Assembly (NCBI RefSeq): GCF_001662485.1
Contig: NZ_JMTM01000065.1
Span: 171,190 to 235,189, forward strand
Reading direction: 5' to 3'
Origin: Flavobacterium succinicans
GTDB lineage: Bacteria; Bacteroidota; Bacteroidia; Flavobacteriales; Flavobacteriaceae
DNA length: 64,000 nucleotides
Positions 32,883 through 43,000 of this stretch are shown piece by piece. The translations under genes and the position numbers were made by a program. The stretch's first letter is position 1. Each line of letters opens with the position of its first letter. The notes below the pieces were generated by a model. That model had not been told where the DNA came from, did not search any database, and saw nothing but the letters and a program-made list of their open reading frames with translations.

Positions 32883-33953
32883 TTAATTATAGACTCTAAT
32901 ATAATCAATTTCGAAAGTAGATGAAGTAAAATTCGGATCTACGTCTCCACCCCAAACTCCACCCATTGCCAAATTGACAATCAAGTAGAAGTTTTTATTG
33001 AATGGAAATTTATCAGAATTTTGAAACGTATAAAACAACACATCATCTACATAAAATTTGATTTCGGAAGCAGACCAATTGGCTTTGTAAATATGAAACT
33101 CAGTGCTGCTGTTTGGAACTTTTATGATTCCGGTATCAGGAGTCGCTCCAGAACGTCCAGGCGAATGCAGTGAGGAATGATTTTGATCCAAATTCTTCCC
33201 AACTGATTCTAGAATGTCTATTTCTCCACAAGCTGGCCATCCCACGGTTCCAATATTGGCGCCAAGCATCCAAACTGCTGGCCACGTTCCTACACCAACT
33301 GGTACTTTGGCTCTGATGACAATCGTTCCATAGGTAAATTCAAACTTGCCATTGCTCTCGATTCTGCCTGAAGTAAATTTACCTTTTCCATAATCTTCTC
33401 TGTAAGCCGTAACTTTTAAAACGCCATTTTCAACGATTAGATTTTTAGAACGATTCGTATACGATTGCAACTCATTGTTTACGTGCCCTGGATCCCAAAC
33501 TTGAGTGTTCCATTTTGAAGGATCAGGAGCTCCGTTTACGTTGAACTCATCAGACCAAACCAATTTTGATTCTACTTTTACCGTTACCGAAATAGACGTG
33601 TTAATGTATTTAGCACCATTATAAGCCGAAGCTAAAATGGTATAACTATTTGTTCCTGTAGTTTTAAAAACATAAGCATAATCGGTAGTGGTTACATCAA
33701 TCACTTTGCCTTCGATCAATAGTTTGTATGAAGTAGCATTGGTGGCATTAATTTTAAAATTAACTTTTCCGCTTCCGTTACCGGTAGGATTTTGCGCATC
33801 GGCACCCACAATAGTTGCCGTAACCGAAAGATTGGAAGGTGTTGAAATAACAGGTTCTTCAGAACCGCTACCCGAGCTACTGCAAGAAAGAAAAACTAAT
33901 AAAAACAAGCCTAAAACAAAGCCTATTTTGGTATTAAAAAGATGTATTTTCAT
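32883..33953 (-). CDS. GH16 endo-beta-1,3-glucanase-like lipoprotein
   Basis: The 356-residue lipoprotein (lipobox FLSC, Cys about residue 24) has a PKD/Ig-like domain (about residues 40-127) and a GH16 domain (about 130-356). The catalytic motif is GEIDILES with nucleophile E244 and acid/base E249. The aromatic surroundings (GTWPAVWMLG, NFYLIVNLAMGG) fit bacterial laminarinases, endo-acting on beta-1,3-glucans. As a lipoprotein it is probably on the cell surface, producing oligosaccharides for SusC/SusD. It is the best single indicator of the PUL substrate. Confidence 0.9.
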   Translation of the reverse strand: MKIHLFNTKIGFVLGLFLLVFLSCSSSGSGSEEPVISTPSNLSVTATIVGADAQNPTGNGSGKVNFKINATNATSYKLLIEGKVIDVTTTDYAYVFKTTGTNSYTILASAYNGAKYINTSISVTVKVESKLVWSDEFNVNGAPDPSKWNTQVWDPGHVNNELQSYTNRSKNLIVENGVLKVTAYREDYGKGKFTSGRIESNGKFEFTYGTIVIRAKVPVGVGTWPAVWMLGANIGTVGWPACGEIDILESVGKNLDQNHSSLHSPGRSGATPDTGIIKVPNSSTEFHIYKANWSASEIKFYVDDVLFYTFQNSDKFPFNKNFYLIVNLAMGGVWGGDVDPNFTSSTFEIDYIRVYN

Positions 33954-34038
33954 CGTAAGTTCATTTTTTTTTTTAATTTAAAAAAAAGATTTGTAAAAGC
34001 CTTATCGCGGTATCTTGCAAATCAATGAATGTTATAGC

Positions 34039-35508
34039 CTACCAAACAAATGTGGCTACTGCACCGGCATCAAGCGTGATGGTCACCCATTTTCCGCTAT
34101 TTTTAAGGTTAAACGTTTCGTTGGTATTGCCATCGTTTTCTACAATCAAAACTTTTTTACCCGCAGGCGTTTTGAAAGCTACATTGTTTAGGTTTCCTAC
34201 TACGTTACTGGCAATTCTTGTAGACCCCGCCGGAACAAATTTAGAAGCATGAGCAATGATATAATAGGCTACATTGCGATCGAAAGATTCACTAGAATTT
34301 ATTGTCAAAGCACCTTTGCAAGTAGTACAACCGCCATTAGTGTGTGGTCCGAAAGCACCGTCATTGGCCAAATTCCATTCTAAAGCATTTTTACTCCAAT
34401 TGCGCATAGAGCCAATGATTACATTTTTCACATGCCATTTTAAATCCCCTCCAAAATTACCCTCTGAAGAAGTGTATTGCTCTGTAAAATAAACATTCTT
34501 GGTAGGAAAAGCATTGTAGATTGTAGAAAGCGCACTGATATCGCCAGCATACAAATGATACGCTGAGCCGTCTACAAATGGAGCTGCTCCTGCATCGCTA
34601 AAAATAGTATTGGCATATTGAATGTTATCGCAATTGTGGTCGTAAGCAATGATCTTAGTCGTAATTCCAGCGGTTTTAAAAGCAGGCCCCAAATTGTTTT
34701 TGATAAAATTGGCTTGTTCTACGGCTGTCATAACCATACTTGGATTATTACCACCGTGCAAAGGTTCGTTTTGTGGCGTAATCGCATCGATGGTGATGCC
34801 CTCGGCTTTCATGAGTTGGATGTATTTTACAAAATAGTTTGCATATACTCCATAGTATTTTGTTTGCAAACTTCCTCCAACGAAACTGGCTTTGTCTTTC
34901 ATCCAAAGGGGCGCTGACCATGGCGTTGCTAAAATTTTGATGGCTGGATTGATTGCCTGAATTTCTTTTAAAAGAGCAATTACTCCATTTTTATCTGGGG
35001 CTAAACTGAATTTTGACAAAGTCAAATCGGTGTCGCCAGCAGGAAGATCATTGTAAGTGAATGGAGTAGCATTCATGTCTGACGCTCCAATACTGATACG
35101 AATGTAGCTCACGCCGATGCTGGTTTCGGACGCACCATAAAGCTCTTGCAATACTTCTTTCTTCTTGGCAGGAGTTAGTTGGTTGATGACATCGGCACTA
35201 CCGCCTGTTAAGGTATACCCGAATCCGTCTATGGTTTGAAAGGTTTGGGTGTCGTTTACTTCGATAGTAGCATAAGCATTAGGCAAAGTCCCGAAAGCAA
35301 GAATCGCATTTTGTTTGGTCAATCGAATGGATTGATCGCCTTTGGTGAGCCAGTAATCGACTTCGTTTTTGGTAGCGGGTGGATTGGGCGTAGGTGTGGG
35401 CGTTGGAGTGGGATCTCCTCCTTCGCTTGGGGACGAACAACTGATTTGTATGGCAATGGCCAAACTGTATAGTAAGTATCGTGTGATTTTTTTTATATAA
35501 ATTTTCAT
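34039..35508 (-). CDS. GH30 glycosidase lipoprotein (first copy)
   Basis: The protein has 489 residues from the ATG at 35508. It has a lipobox QISC (C24) and a Thr-Pro linker (about residues 33-45), then a GH30 barrel and beta-sandwich with acid/base E248 in TPQNEP and nucleophile E343 in FTEQYTS. GH30 includes endo-beta-1,6-glucanases and glucosylceramidases; with GH16 present, beta-1,6-glucan branches are the likely target. A MITE ends 16 bp before the start codon. The frame is open for 38 more codons into that element, giving a possible longer, non-lipidated product. It is 85 bp upstream of the GH16 gene. Confidence 0.9.
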   Translation of the reverse strand: MKIYIKKITRYLLYSLAIAIQISCSSPSEGGDPTPTPTPTPNPPATKNEVDYWLTKGDQSIRLTKQNAILAFGTLPNAYATIEVNDTQTFQTIDGFGYTLTGGSADVINQLTPAKKKEVLQELYGASETSIGVSYIRISIGASDMNATPFTYNDLPAGDTDLTLSKFSLAPDKNGVIALLKEIQAINPAIKILATPWSAPLWMKDKASFVGGSLQTKYYGVYANYFVKYIQLMKAEGITIDAITPQNEPLHGGNNPSMVMTAVEQANFIKNNLGPAFKTAGITTKIIAYDHNCDNIQYANTIFSDAGAAPFVDGSAYHLYAGDISALSTIYNAFPTKNVYFTEQYTSSEGNFGGDLKWHVKNVIIGSMRNWSKNALEWNLANDGAFGPHTNGGCTTCKGALTINSSESFDRNVAYYIIAHASKFVPAGSTRIASNVVGNLNNVAFKTPAGKKVLIVENDGNTNETFNLKNSGKWVTITLDAGAVATFVW

Positions 35509-35524
35509 AGTTATGATTGTTTTT

Positions 35525-35794
35525 GGTTCTACCCTGAATGGTGTGGTTTTTACTATTTTAAGTAGTGTTATTCTAACACAAGCAACTTCTATTATTGAAC
35601 CATTTAAGGCATTTAAGGTCATATAAGTTTGATAAACATACCGCTCTTATTTCTTACACAACTCTCACCAACTCTACTACAACGAATTAATAGACCTACC
35701 TTTATAAATAGCCAATGATTCTTATATGGCTTTACCTACCTTATATGGCTATTTTTTTACTTGTGTGTTTACCCACACAATTGAGGGTAGTACC
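35525..35794. mobile_element. MITE-like element, copy 2, with 8-bp target duplication
   Basis: This 270-bp non-coding element begins GGTTCTACCCTGAATGGTG and ends TTGAGGGTAGTACC; the ends are inverted repeats of about 30 bp. It is flanked by an exact 8-bp direct repeat TTGTTTTT (35517-35524 and 35795-35802). It aligns end to end with 7387-7669, sharing blocks such as CCATTTAAGGCATTTAAGG and GTGTGTTTACCCACACA. The 8-bp duplication and GG-starting ends are reminiscent of ISL3-family transposons, but no transposase is in the window. Confidence 0.88.
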
Positions 35795-35878
35795 TTGTTT
35801 TTATACTATTAAGATGGTTAGTTTTTATAGGTTGTTTGCTAGTGAATGCTTCCAAAAATTTACAATTGATAGCTGCCT

Positions 35879-35965
35879 AGCCCCGACAGGAGGGATAAGC
35901 AGCTGAGCCGGTGTTCGGCTCGGCTGCTTAGGAAGGATGGCGGGAACGTTGCCTACTGGTACTGC
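35879..35965. repeat. Palindromic intergenic repeat, family I, copy C
   Basis: It starts TAGCCCCGACAGGAGGGAT and contains a 14-bp stem with one G:T pair (35897-35910 with 35916-35929, loop GTGTT). It continues AGGAAGGATGGCGGGAACG. The flanks TAGCCCCGA and GCGGGAAC match copy A, while the hairpin sequence is different. Confidence 0.5.
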
Positions 35966-36006
35966 CTAATGTTTCGCTCCTTTTTCCTATTCCTGTTTTT
36001 GCTGTT

Positions 36007-37467
36007 TTAATACAGTAAGGTCTGAATACTATGTGGCGGTATTGTGGTTACGGTTTTGTCGGAAGCGATCATCAAATTGTAGGTAACCTCTTTGTCGCTT
36101 TGGTTCATGACCACGGTAACCATAGAGCCATCTGCATTTTGAAATGATGTGCTGATTAGACTACTGCGGCTTGAAGCGGTGGCTACTCTGCGCGCTTGCG
36201 GGCGAATGAATTTGGCAAAATGACCAATATAATAATACGACGGCGTGTAGATTAAGGCTCCCGATTGAGAGTCGGCATGGATAGGCGCGAAACAAAAATT
36301 GCCCACGTGATTAGGTCCTCCGTTTTCGTCGAGGAGGATATTCCAATCGGTCCACGCTACAGTTCCGTTATTAAAATCATGTATCATTGAAGCTCCATAT
36401 CGTTCGGCGTTTGGCCAAAATTGGTATTTTTGAGCGTCGAATTTTTCGATACAACCTTCGGTGAAAATGAGGTTTTTGTCTGGGAAAGCTTCGTGCACTT
36501 TGGCTACATTCTCATACATTGGCGCGCCTCCTGCCCAAGTTTCGTACCAGTGAAATCCCATTCCCCAAGCGTACTTAGAGGCTTCGGGGTCGGTAAAAAT
36601 CACATTGGCTCTTTGGTTCATCAAATCGCGGTTGTGATCCCAAACAATGATTTTTTTGTTGCCTAGTCCTTCTTTTTTTAAGGTTGGTCCTAGGTAGTTT
36701 TTTAAGAAGTCTCTTTCGGCTTCGGCAGAGAAAACACAAGATTCCCAAGTTTGAACTGCCATGGGTTCGTTTTGAATGGTCAATCCCCAAATAGGCATTC
36801 CTTCTTTTTCGTAGGCTTTGATGAACTTGGCGTAATAATTGGCCCAAGCTTGGTAATAGTCTGGCAAGAGTGTTCCGCCTTTTAGCATTTGCTTGTTGCT
36901 TTTCATAAAGGCTGGTGGGCTCCAAGGAGAAACATAGGTTACTATTTTTCCACCTGCAGCTTGAGTGGCTTGCTTAATCATTGGGATTCGGAATTGTTTG
37001 TCGTGCGCAATAGAAAATGTTTTCAAATCCTTATCGCCTTCTTCGATATAAGTATAGCTTCCACTGCTAAAATCAGAGCTATGAATTGTTGTTCTTAGCA
37101 ATGAATAGCCTATGCCTTTTTGTGTATCGTAGTAAGCGGTTAAAAATTCTTGCTGTTTTTCTTTTGACAACTTGGCAAACACTTCGGCGCTTGCATCTGT
37201 AATGGCGCCACCAATTCCCATCAAGGATTGGAATTTTCGTTGGGGCTCTACAAAAATGGATATTTCTGTTTCTAACGGTTGCGCTGCTTTTGCAAAAACC
37301 AAATGAGCTGTGGGGCTTAATCGCAGGTCGGTATTGGCTGCTGTGGTGTAAACGGTTACTTTTTTTCCAGCTGTTGTAAACGCTTGTTTTCCTTTGCTTT
37401 CTTTTTGTTGTGCAAAAAGAGTTCCCATAAGAAGCAAACAGAATAGAGATATAGCAGATTTTTTCAT
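36007..37467 (-). CDS. GH30 glycosidase (second copy)
   Basis: The 486-residue protein has a signal peptide (LFAQ, about residue 19) and no lipobox, so it is likely periplasmic or secreted. It has acid/base E234 in TIQNEP and nucleophile E337 in FTEGC, plus SPWSPPAFMKS and FHWYETWAGG, as in GH30 glucosylceramidase/beta-1,6-glucanase enzymes. It diverges strongly from the lipoprotein GH30, suggesting outer and inner steps in removing beta-1,6-linked glucose. A terminator-like hairpin lies between it and the surface lipoprotein gene upstream. Confidence 0.9.
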   Translation of the reverse strand: MKKSAISLFCLLLMGTLFAQQKESKGKQAFTTAGKKVTVYTTAANTDLRLSPTAHLVFAKAAQPLETEISIFVEPQRKFQSLMGIGGAITDASAEVFAKLSKEKQQEFLTAYYDTQKGIGYSLLRTTIHSSDFSSGSYTYIEEGDKDLKTFSIAHDKQFRIPMIKQATQAAGGKIVTYVSPWSPPAFMKSNKQMLKGGTLLPDYYQAWANYYAKFIKAYEKEGMPIWGLTIQNEPMAVQTWESCVFSAEAERDFLKNYLGPTLKKEGLGNKKIIVWDHNRDLMNQRANVIFTDPEASKYAWGMGFHWYETWAGGAPMYENVAKVHEAFPDKNLIFTEGCIEKFDAQKYQFWPNAERYGASMIHDFNNGTVAWTDWNILLDENGGPNHVGNFCFAPIHADSQSGALIYTPSYYYIGHFAKFIRPQARRVATASSRSSLISTSFQNADGSMVTVVMNQSDKEVTYNLMIASDKTVTTIPPHSIQTLLY

Positions 37468-37530
37468 TTTATTAAATTTTATTTTAAATGCCTGACAATT
37501 AATCTTCTAAGTTACACACTTTTGTTAAAA

Positions 37531-37563
37531 AATAGCCCATAATCAGAATGAGAATGGGCTATT
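37531..37563 (-). terminator. Hairpin inside the PUL after the susCD-lipoprotein genes
   Basis: AATAGCCCAT (37531-37540) pairs perfectly with ATGGGCTATT (37554-37563). On the minus strand it is followed by TTTTTT. It lies 43 bp behind the surface lipoprotein gene, so it may lower expression of the enzyme genes relative to susC/susD. Confidence 0.75.
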
Positions 37564-37605
37564 AAAAACAAAACTCAAAACTTAACTCAACCTAACTTAA
37601 ACATT

Positions 37606-38487
37606 TTATTTTCCTCTAAACTCCACTTTGGAAATGGTAATTCCGCTTGGAGTAAATGTGTTTCCGCCGCAGCGAATCACTAGATATATTTTTCCGGTTT
37701 GACTAAATTTTACGGTGTTTGAGATCACTCCAGCGGCATTTTTTACGCAACCTACAACTGATAGTTTTCCAGAAAAGGCCGCTTTTGCACAACCGTCCCA
37801 TGTACTTAATCCCATCACTTTGTTGTCTTTGTATTCTACTCCTGAAGCGGGTACTGTAGTTCCAGCATAGACTTCGAACCAAGTTTCGTTCGAACCATTG
37901 TTTGAAGAAACTAGCATATCGATGGTGTACTCTTTATCTTTTACCACATCGATAGCTTGATAAATAGCTTCTTGAGCCCAACCACCATTAGAGTTGATGG
38001 TAGCACTTCCTGTTTTGAAGTTCCATTTGGCAGCGCCTGATGGACTCAAATTACAACTCGTCCATTGTGCATGATCAGCAGCATTGGCAAAGTTGCCTCC
38101 TTTTACCAAATTTCCTTTTAGTGGGTCTGAAGTAGCTACAACAATTTCTTTAGTCATGGTATTTTCGGCACCACCTCTTCCTACTGCAATGTGTGTGATT
38201 TTGTAGGTTCCTGCATCTGGAAGCGAAATTTTTTCGGTCATTTTTCCAGCGTACACTCCATCACCAATGTTCCATTTTGAGGCGATAACATTTTGGGTTT
38301 GTGCTTCTAACTTATAGGTATTCACTGCACCTTCTACCGGTGTAATGGTAAATGAAGCATCAACATTAGCATCGGTCAATCCGTTTCCGTCAAGCGCATC
38401 ATCAGGCTGACAGCTAAGCAAAGTACTTACAGATGCAAAAGCAAAGAATAAGTAAATGGCTCTTTTTGAAATTATATTTACAAACAT
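37606..38487 (-). CDS. PUL surface lipoprotein with PKD-like domain
   Basis: The 293-residue lipoprotein (lipobox LLSC, Cys about residue 26) has a PKD-like domain (about residues 40-120, ASKWNIGDGVYAG) followed by a beta-sandwich resembling a carbohydrate-binding module (about 135-293). No catalytic motif is seen. Its place 16 bp behind susD and its lipid anchor fit a surface glycan-binding protein (SusE/F-like in position), which would hold the glucan near the SusC/D complex. Confidence 0.78.
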   Translation of the reverse strand: MFVNIISKRAIYLFFAFASVSTLLSCQPDDALDGNGLTDANVDASFTITPVEGAVNTYKLEAQTQNVIASKWNIGDGVYAGKMTEKISLPDAGTYKITHIAVGRGGAENTMTKEIVVATSDPLKGNLVKGGNFANAADHAQWTSCNLSPSGAAKWNFKTGSATINSNGGWAQEAIYQAIDVVKDKEYTIDMLVSSNNGSNETWFEVYAGTTVPASGVEYKDNKVMGLSTWDGCAKAAFSGKLSVVGCVKNAAGVISNTVKFSQTGKIYLVIRCGGNTFTPSGITISKVEFRGK

Positions 38488-38503
38488 ATTTTTTGATTTA
38501 CGA

Positions 38504-40018
38504 TTAATAATTTGGATTTTGAACCAGTTTGGTGTTTTCTAATTCTTTCAATGGAATAGGCCAGATTTCGTTTTTACCTGCGACAAAACCTCTACTTGCC
38601 AAAACAGCTGCTGCTCTACCAGTACGAACCAAGTCGAACCAGCGGTGCCCTTCGCAAGCCAATTCTAATCTACGTTCTGCTAAGATTGCATTTATAGAGA
38701 CTGGTACAGAAGGCAATCCAACTCTAGCACGAACGGCATCAAGAAGGGCTTGTGCTCTAGTTCCTGTTCCGCCCAAAGCTTCGGCTTCCATCAAGTAAGT
38801 ATCGGCCAAACGCATTACATATACGTTTTGTTTGTAGTTCAAAACTGCATCGCCACCCCCAGTCGTTACATCGGCAGTTGTAGGCATAAACTTTTTGATA
38901 AAGTACCCTGTGTCTTTATAACCTGGTGAATAATCAGCAAGACCTTGAGCTTTCAAATCTTTCATATCAACAACAGTTGAACTAAAACGAGGGTCGTTTT
39001 TTAAGGCATTATACAAATCAACTGTGATTGGATTGAAGCTCCAACCCGCAGCATAATCTGGAGCTGTAGAGTTGCTAGGTCTAGAATATCCTCTAGGTCC
39101 AACCATTACGTTAATAGAATTTCCTTCATCCGAACCTGAACCCCAGTTGCCCCAACCAGAATTACTTTTGTTGGTATGAGATACTTCGATAATTGCCTCT
39201 GAATTGAACTTGTTACTAATTACCCATAAATCAGAATATTTAGCCAATAATTTATAACCAAAAGGACTTGTTCCTCCAGGTGTTCCATTCACTTCAGCCA
39301 ATTCGGAAGCCGCCAAAGCATTTTTGCCTTGGTACAAATACACTTTTCCAAGTAATGCTTTAATAGCTCCTTTAGTAAAACGTCCAGATTCTGTAGTAGG
39401 GTTAGTAATGGTATTAGGCAAATTAGGAATCGCTTCTTTCAAATCTTTTTCGATTTGAGTGTACACTTCTTCTGGTTTTGCTTGTAATACATTGTAAACT
39501 TCACTGGTAGGGATTGGGGCCGTAATCAATGGAATGTTTTTGAATAAACGAACTAACTCAAAATAGTAGTAGGCACGCAAGGCTTTTGTTTCAGCAGTAA
39601 ATCTTGCTTTTTGAGCATCGGCCATAGGAACATTTGGCAATTTTATTAATAACGTATTGGCTCTAAATATTCCTTGATAAAAATTATTCCAAAAACTTCC
39701 TGGAATGGTTACTTGACTGATAGAATAATCTGAAAAAGATTGCATACCGTTTCCATCCGTAGCACCACCTCCACCAGCATAATGATCATCAGAACCAGCG
39801 TTCATCATACAAACCATGTTTTCAAATCCACCAGATTGTTTGCCTAGTACATCATAAACTGCTACAAGTCCAGAATAGGCTTCGGCTTCGTTTGCATAAT
39901 AATTTTCTTCTAGAGCAGTTCCTTTAGGCTCTACTTCTAAAAACTCATCACTACATGACGCCGCCACAAATAAAAGAGCAAACGCATGGATAGTATATTT
40001 TAAATTTCTTAGTTTCAT
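38504..40018 (-). CDS. susD: SusD/RagB-family nutrient-binding lipoprotein
   Basis: The 504-residue outer-membrane lipoprotein (ASCSD, C22) has the SusD fold: tetratricopeptide-like helices (FTAETKALRAYYYFELVRLF, GAIKALLGKVYLYQGK) and the C-terminal ILAERRLELACEGHRWFDLVR signature cut here to RRLELACEGHRWFDLVR. SusD caps the SusC channel and binds oligosaccharides on the cell surface. It starts 14 bp behind susC. The specific glycan is inferred from the neighbouring enzymes. Confidence 0.95.
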   Translation of the reverse strand: MKLRNLKYTIHAFALLFVAASCSDEFLEVEPKGTALEENYYANEAEAYSGLVAVYDVLGKQSGGFENMVCMMNAGSDDHYAGGGGATDGNGMQSFSDYSISQVTIPGSFWNNFYQGIFRANTLLIKLPNVPMADAQKARFTAETKALRAYYYFELVRLFKNIPLITAPIPTSEVYNVLQAKPEEVYTQIEKDLKEAIPNLPNTITNPTTESGRFTKGAIKALLGKVYLYQGKNALAASELAEVNGTPGGTSPFGYKLLAKYSDLWVISNKFNSEAIIEVSHTNKSNSGWGNWGSGSDEGNSINVMVGPRGYSRPSNSTAPDYAAGWSFNPITVDLYNALKNDPRFSSTVVDMKDLKAQGLADYSPGYKDTGYFIKKFMPTTADVTTGGGDAVLNYKQNVYVMRLADTYLMEAEALGGTGTRAQALLDAVRARVGLPSVPVSINAILAERRLELACEGHRWFDLVRTGRAAAVLASRGFVAGKNEIWPIPLKELENTKLVQNPNY

Positions 40019-40032
40019 GATTTTACGTTTTA

Positions 40033-43000
40033 TTAAAATTGTAAATTAACTCCCAACATAAATGTTTTGGCCTGAGGATAATACCCTCTGTCAATTCCCA
40101 TTACACCACCACCAATCTCAGGATCGTAGCCTGTATATTTTGTAAAAGTGAATAAGTTTTCACCTGTAAGATACACTCTAGCTTTAGCAATGCTAACTTT
40201 TTCGAGTATGTTACTTGGTAAAGAATACCCAAATTGAATGGTTTTGAATCGGAAATAATCCCCATCTTCTAAATAAAAATCAGAAGGATTGTTGAAGTTT
40301 TTATTGGTGTCATTTGTAGTTAATCTTGGGAAAGTATTTGAAGAACCTTCTCCTGTCCAACGGCCTAAAGCTTCGGTTTGATAATTAGCATTAGCAATAT
40401 CTAATCTGCGTAATCCTTGGAAAATTTGATTCCCAGCAACACCTTGACCAAAAACTAACAAGTCAAAGTTTTTGTATTCTAAATTCAGGGTAAAACCAAA
40501 AGTAAAATCTGGCAATGGATTTCCAATGAAAGTTCGGTCATCAGCAGTGATTGTTCCATCTCCATTAACATCTTTCCAACGAAAATCTCCTGGAACCGCT
40601 CCTGGTTGAATCAATTGTCCTGAGCTGTTGGTATACGCAGTAACTTCGGCTTGATTTTGAAAAATACCATCCGTTTGGAATCCAAAGAAAGAATTTACAG
40701 CTTGGCCTACTTGTGTTCTTGTAATAGGATAAGTGCTAGATTGGAACCCTACTCCACCTGATAAGAAATTAATTCCGTTTCCTAAATAAGTCACCTCATT
40801 TTTCACATAAGATACATTGGCATTTGCAGAAATAGATAACTCACCTATCTGTTTTTTGTAACCTAACTCCACGTCAAAACCTTTGTTCGTCATATCAGCC
40901 ACGTTACCTACTGGGCTTCCTGTTGATCCTACATAACCTGGAAGGGTCACGTCTTGAAGAATTCCTGTTGTCTTTTTAGTATACAAATCAAATCCTAAAT
41001 TAAAATCATTAAACAAGCGTGTTTCAAAACCAACGTTTAACTGACTTGTTTGTTCCCATTTCAAATCTGGATTAGAAGGTGCGTTTGGACTATTACCTAC
41101 AGTTACTGAACCTGCATTCCCAAAGGTGTAATTTCTTCCTCCGCCAATAGTTGCTAAATATCTAAAATCTCCAATAGCATCATTACCTGTGATTCCGTAT
41201 CCTCCTCTGAATTTCAATAAGTTTACAATTTCGTTTTCTTTCCAGAATTCTTCTTTAGACACTACCCATCCCAAAGAGAAAGAAGGGAAAGTACCGTATT
41301 TGTTATTTGAACCAAAGCGAGAAGAACCATCTCGTCTGATTATACCAGTTACTAAGTATTTTTCGTTGTAATCATAATTCAATCTTGAAAAAATAGAAGT
41401 CACAACATGATTATTGCCAGTGTAAGCATAAGCATCAATCTGATCTTGTGGTATACTAAAATTGAAAGAAGCGTCTTTGTAACTCGTTACCGGAATGTTG
41501 AAATATGTTACACCATGTCCGCTGGTAATGTTATCCACATAGGCTCCTTGTCCCAACAAAACACTAAAACTATGTTTATTAATTTTAGTACTGTAAGAAG
41601 CGGTGTTTTCGATATTCCATCCAAAACCCTTATTGGTACTTCTGAAAATATTGTTCTTCAAATTGATAGTTGATGAATTCAAGTAAGAAACCGGTGTAAA
41701 ACTCTCATCACCCCAATAGGCCAATTTACCTCCGAGTGTACTTCTTACTTTTAAACCTTTGATCGGCTCGATTTCAAGATAAGCATTCCCAACAAAGTTA
41801 TCTGACCAACTGTAATTGCCTAATCTAGTTTGGATATAAGCCAATGGATTGGTCATTTCTTGTCCAACATAATTTGAAATTCCATATGGATTTCCGTTTT
41901 GGTCTCTAAAAATTCCATTATTAGTATAAGGCGCTGCACCAGCTACCAATGGATCTGTAACCACTAAGGGGGTAATTGGGTCTAAATTGATAGCTGAACT
42001 TAAAGGCCCACCAAATTCACTATTTGTGTTTCCAATCCCTACATTTTTTTCTCTTGAATAGCCTAAAGTTTGTCCAAAAGTGATGCCTTTAGCAATCTTG
42101 TGAGTAGAGTTCAAACGAATATTTTTACGGATATAACTTGAGATATCTGTAGCCACAATTCCTTCTTGATCTAAAATTCCAAACGAAACAAAATAAGTCG
42201 ACACATCATTACCTCCAGTTAAGCTAATTTCGTGACCAATTCTCTGAGCGTTGTTATTAAAAATAGCATCTTGCCAATCGGTTCCTTTTCCTAATGCATT
42301 CGGATTAGGAAACAAAAGAGACTGATTCGCTGCCGCATGAGCTTCGTTATTTAATGTAGCATATTGAGTAGCATTTAATAAGCCTAATTTTCTAGCTGGC
42401 GACGAAACTCCTGTATAACCTGTGTAGCTCACACTCATTTTACCTGATTTTCCTTTTTTGGTAGTCACCAAAATTACCCCAGTTGCAGCTCTAGCTCCAT
42501 AAATAGCTTGAGAAGCAGCATCTTTTAGTACCTCTATAGATGCGATATCAGATTGGTTCAAATAACCAATTCCTCCTGCATCGACCACTACTCCATCAAC
42601 AACCCAAAGCGGTTCGTTATTACCAAAAGTGGTAATACCCCTAACTCGAATAGTAGCTGAAGATCCTGGTTGTCCAGAATTGGCCGCAATAGTCAAGCCT
42701 GAGCTTCTTCCTTGCAAAGCTTGCTCCACACGGGTTAATGGCAAACTCTCCAAATCTTTAGCTTTGATACTTGAGATAGCTCCAGTAACAACACTTTTCT
42801 TTTGTGTTCCATACCCCACAACTACTACTTCATGTAGATCTTGAGATTGTGTTTTTAATTTAAAATCAATTTCGGTTCTACCGTTAATCGATTCTTGAAT
42901 TGTATTGTAACCAATAAAACTAACAACAAGCATACCGTTCGAAGGCGCTTTAACTGTAAAGCTACCATCATAATCTGTAGTAGTTGCCACTTTTGATCCC

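Noticed and set aside
35525..35794. Protein-coding potential of the MITE-like elements
   Set aside because: Frames are short, differ between the two copies and show no family motif; conservation is at DNA level with paired arms.
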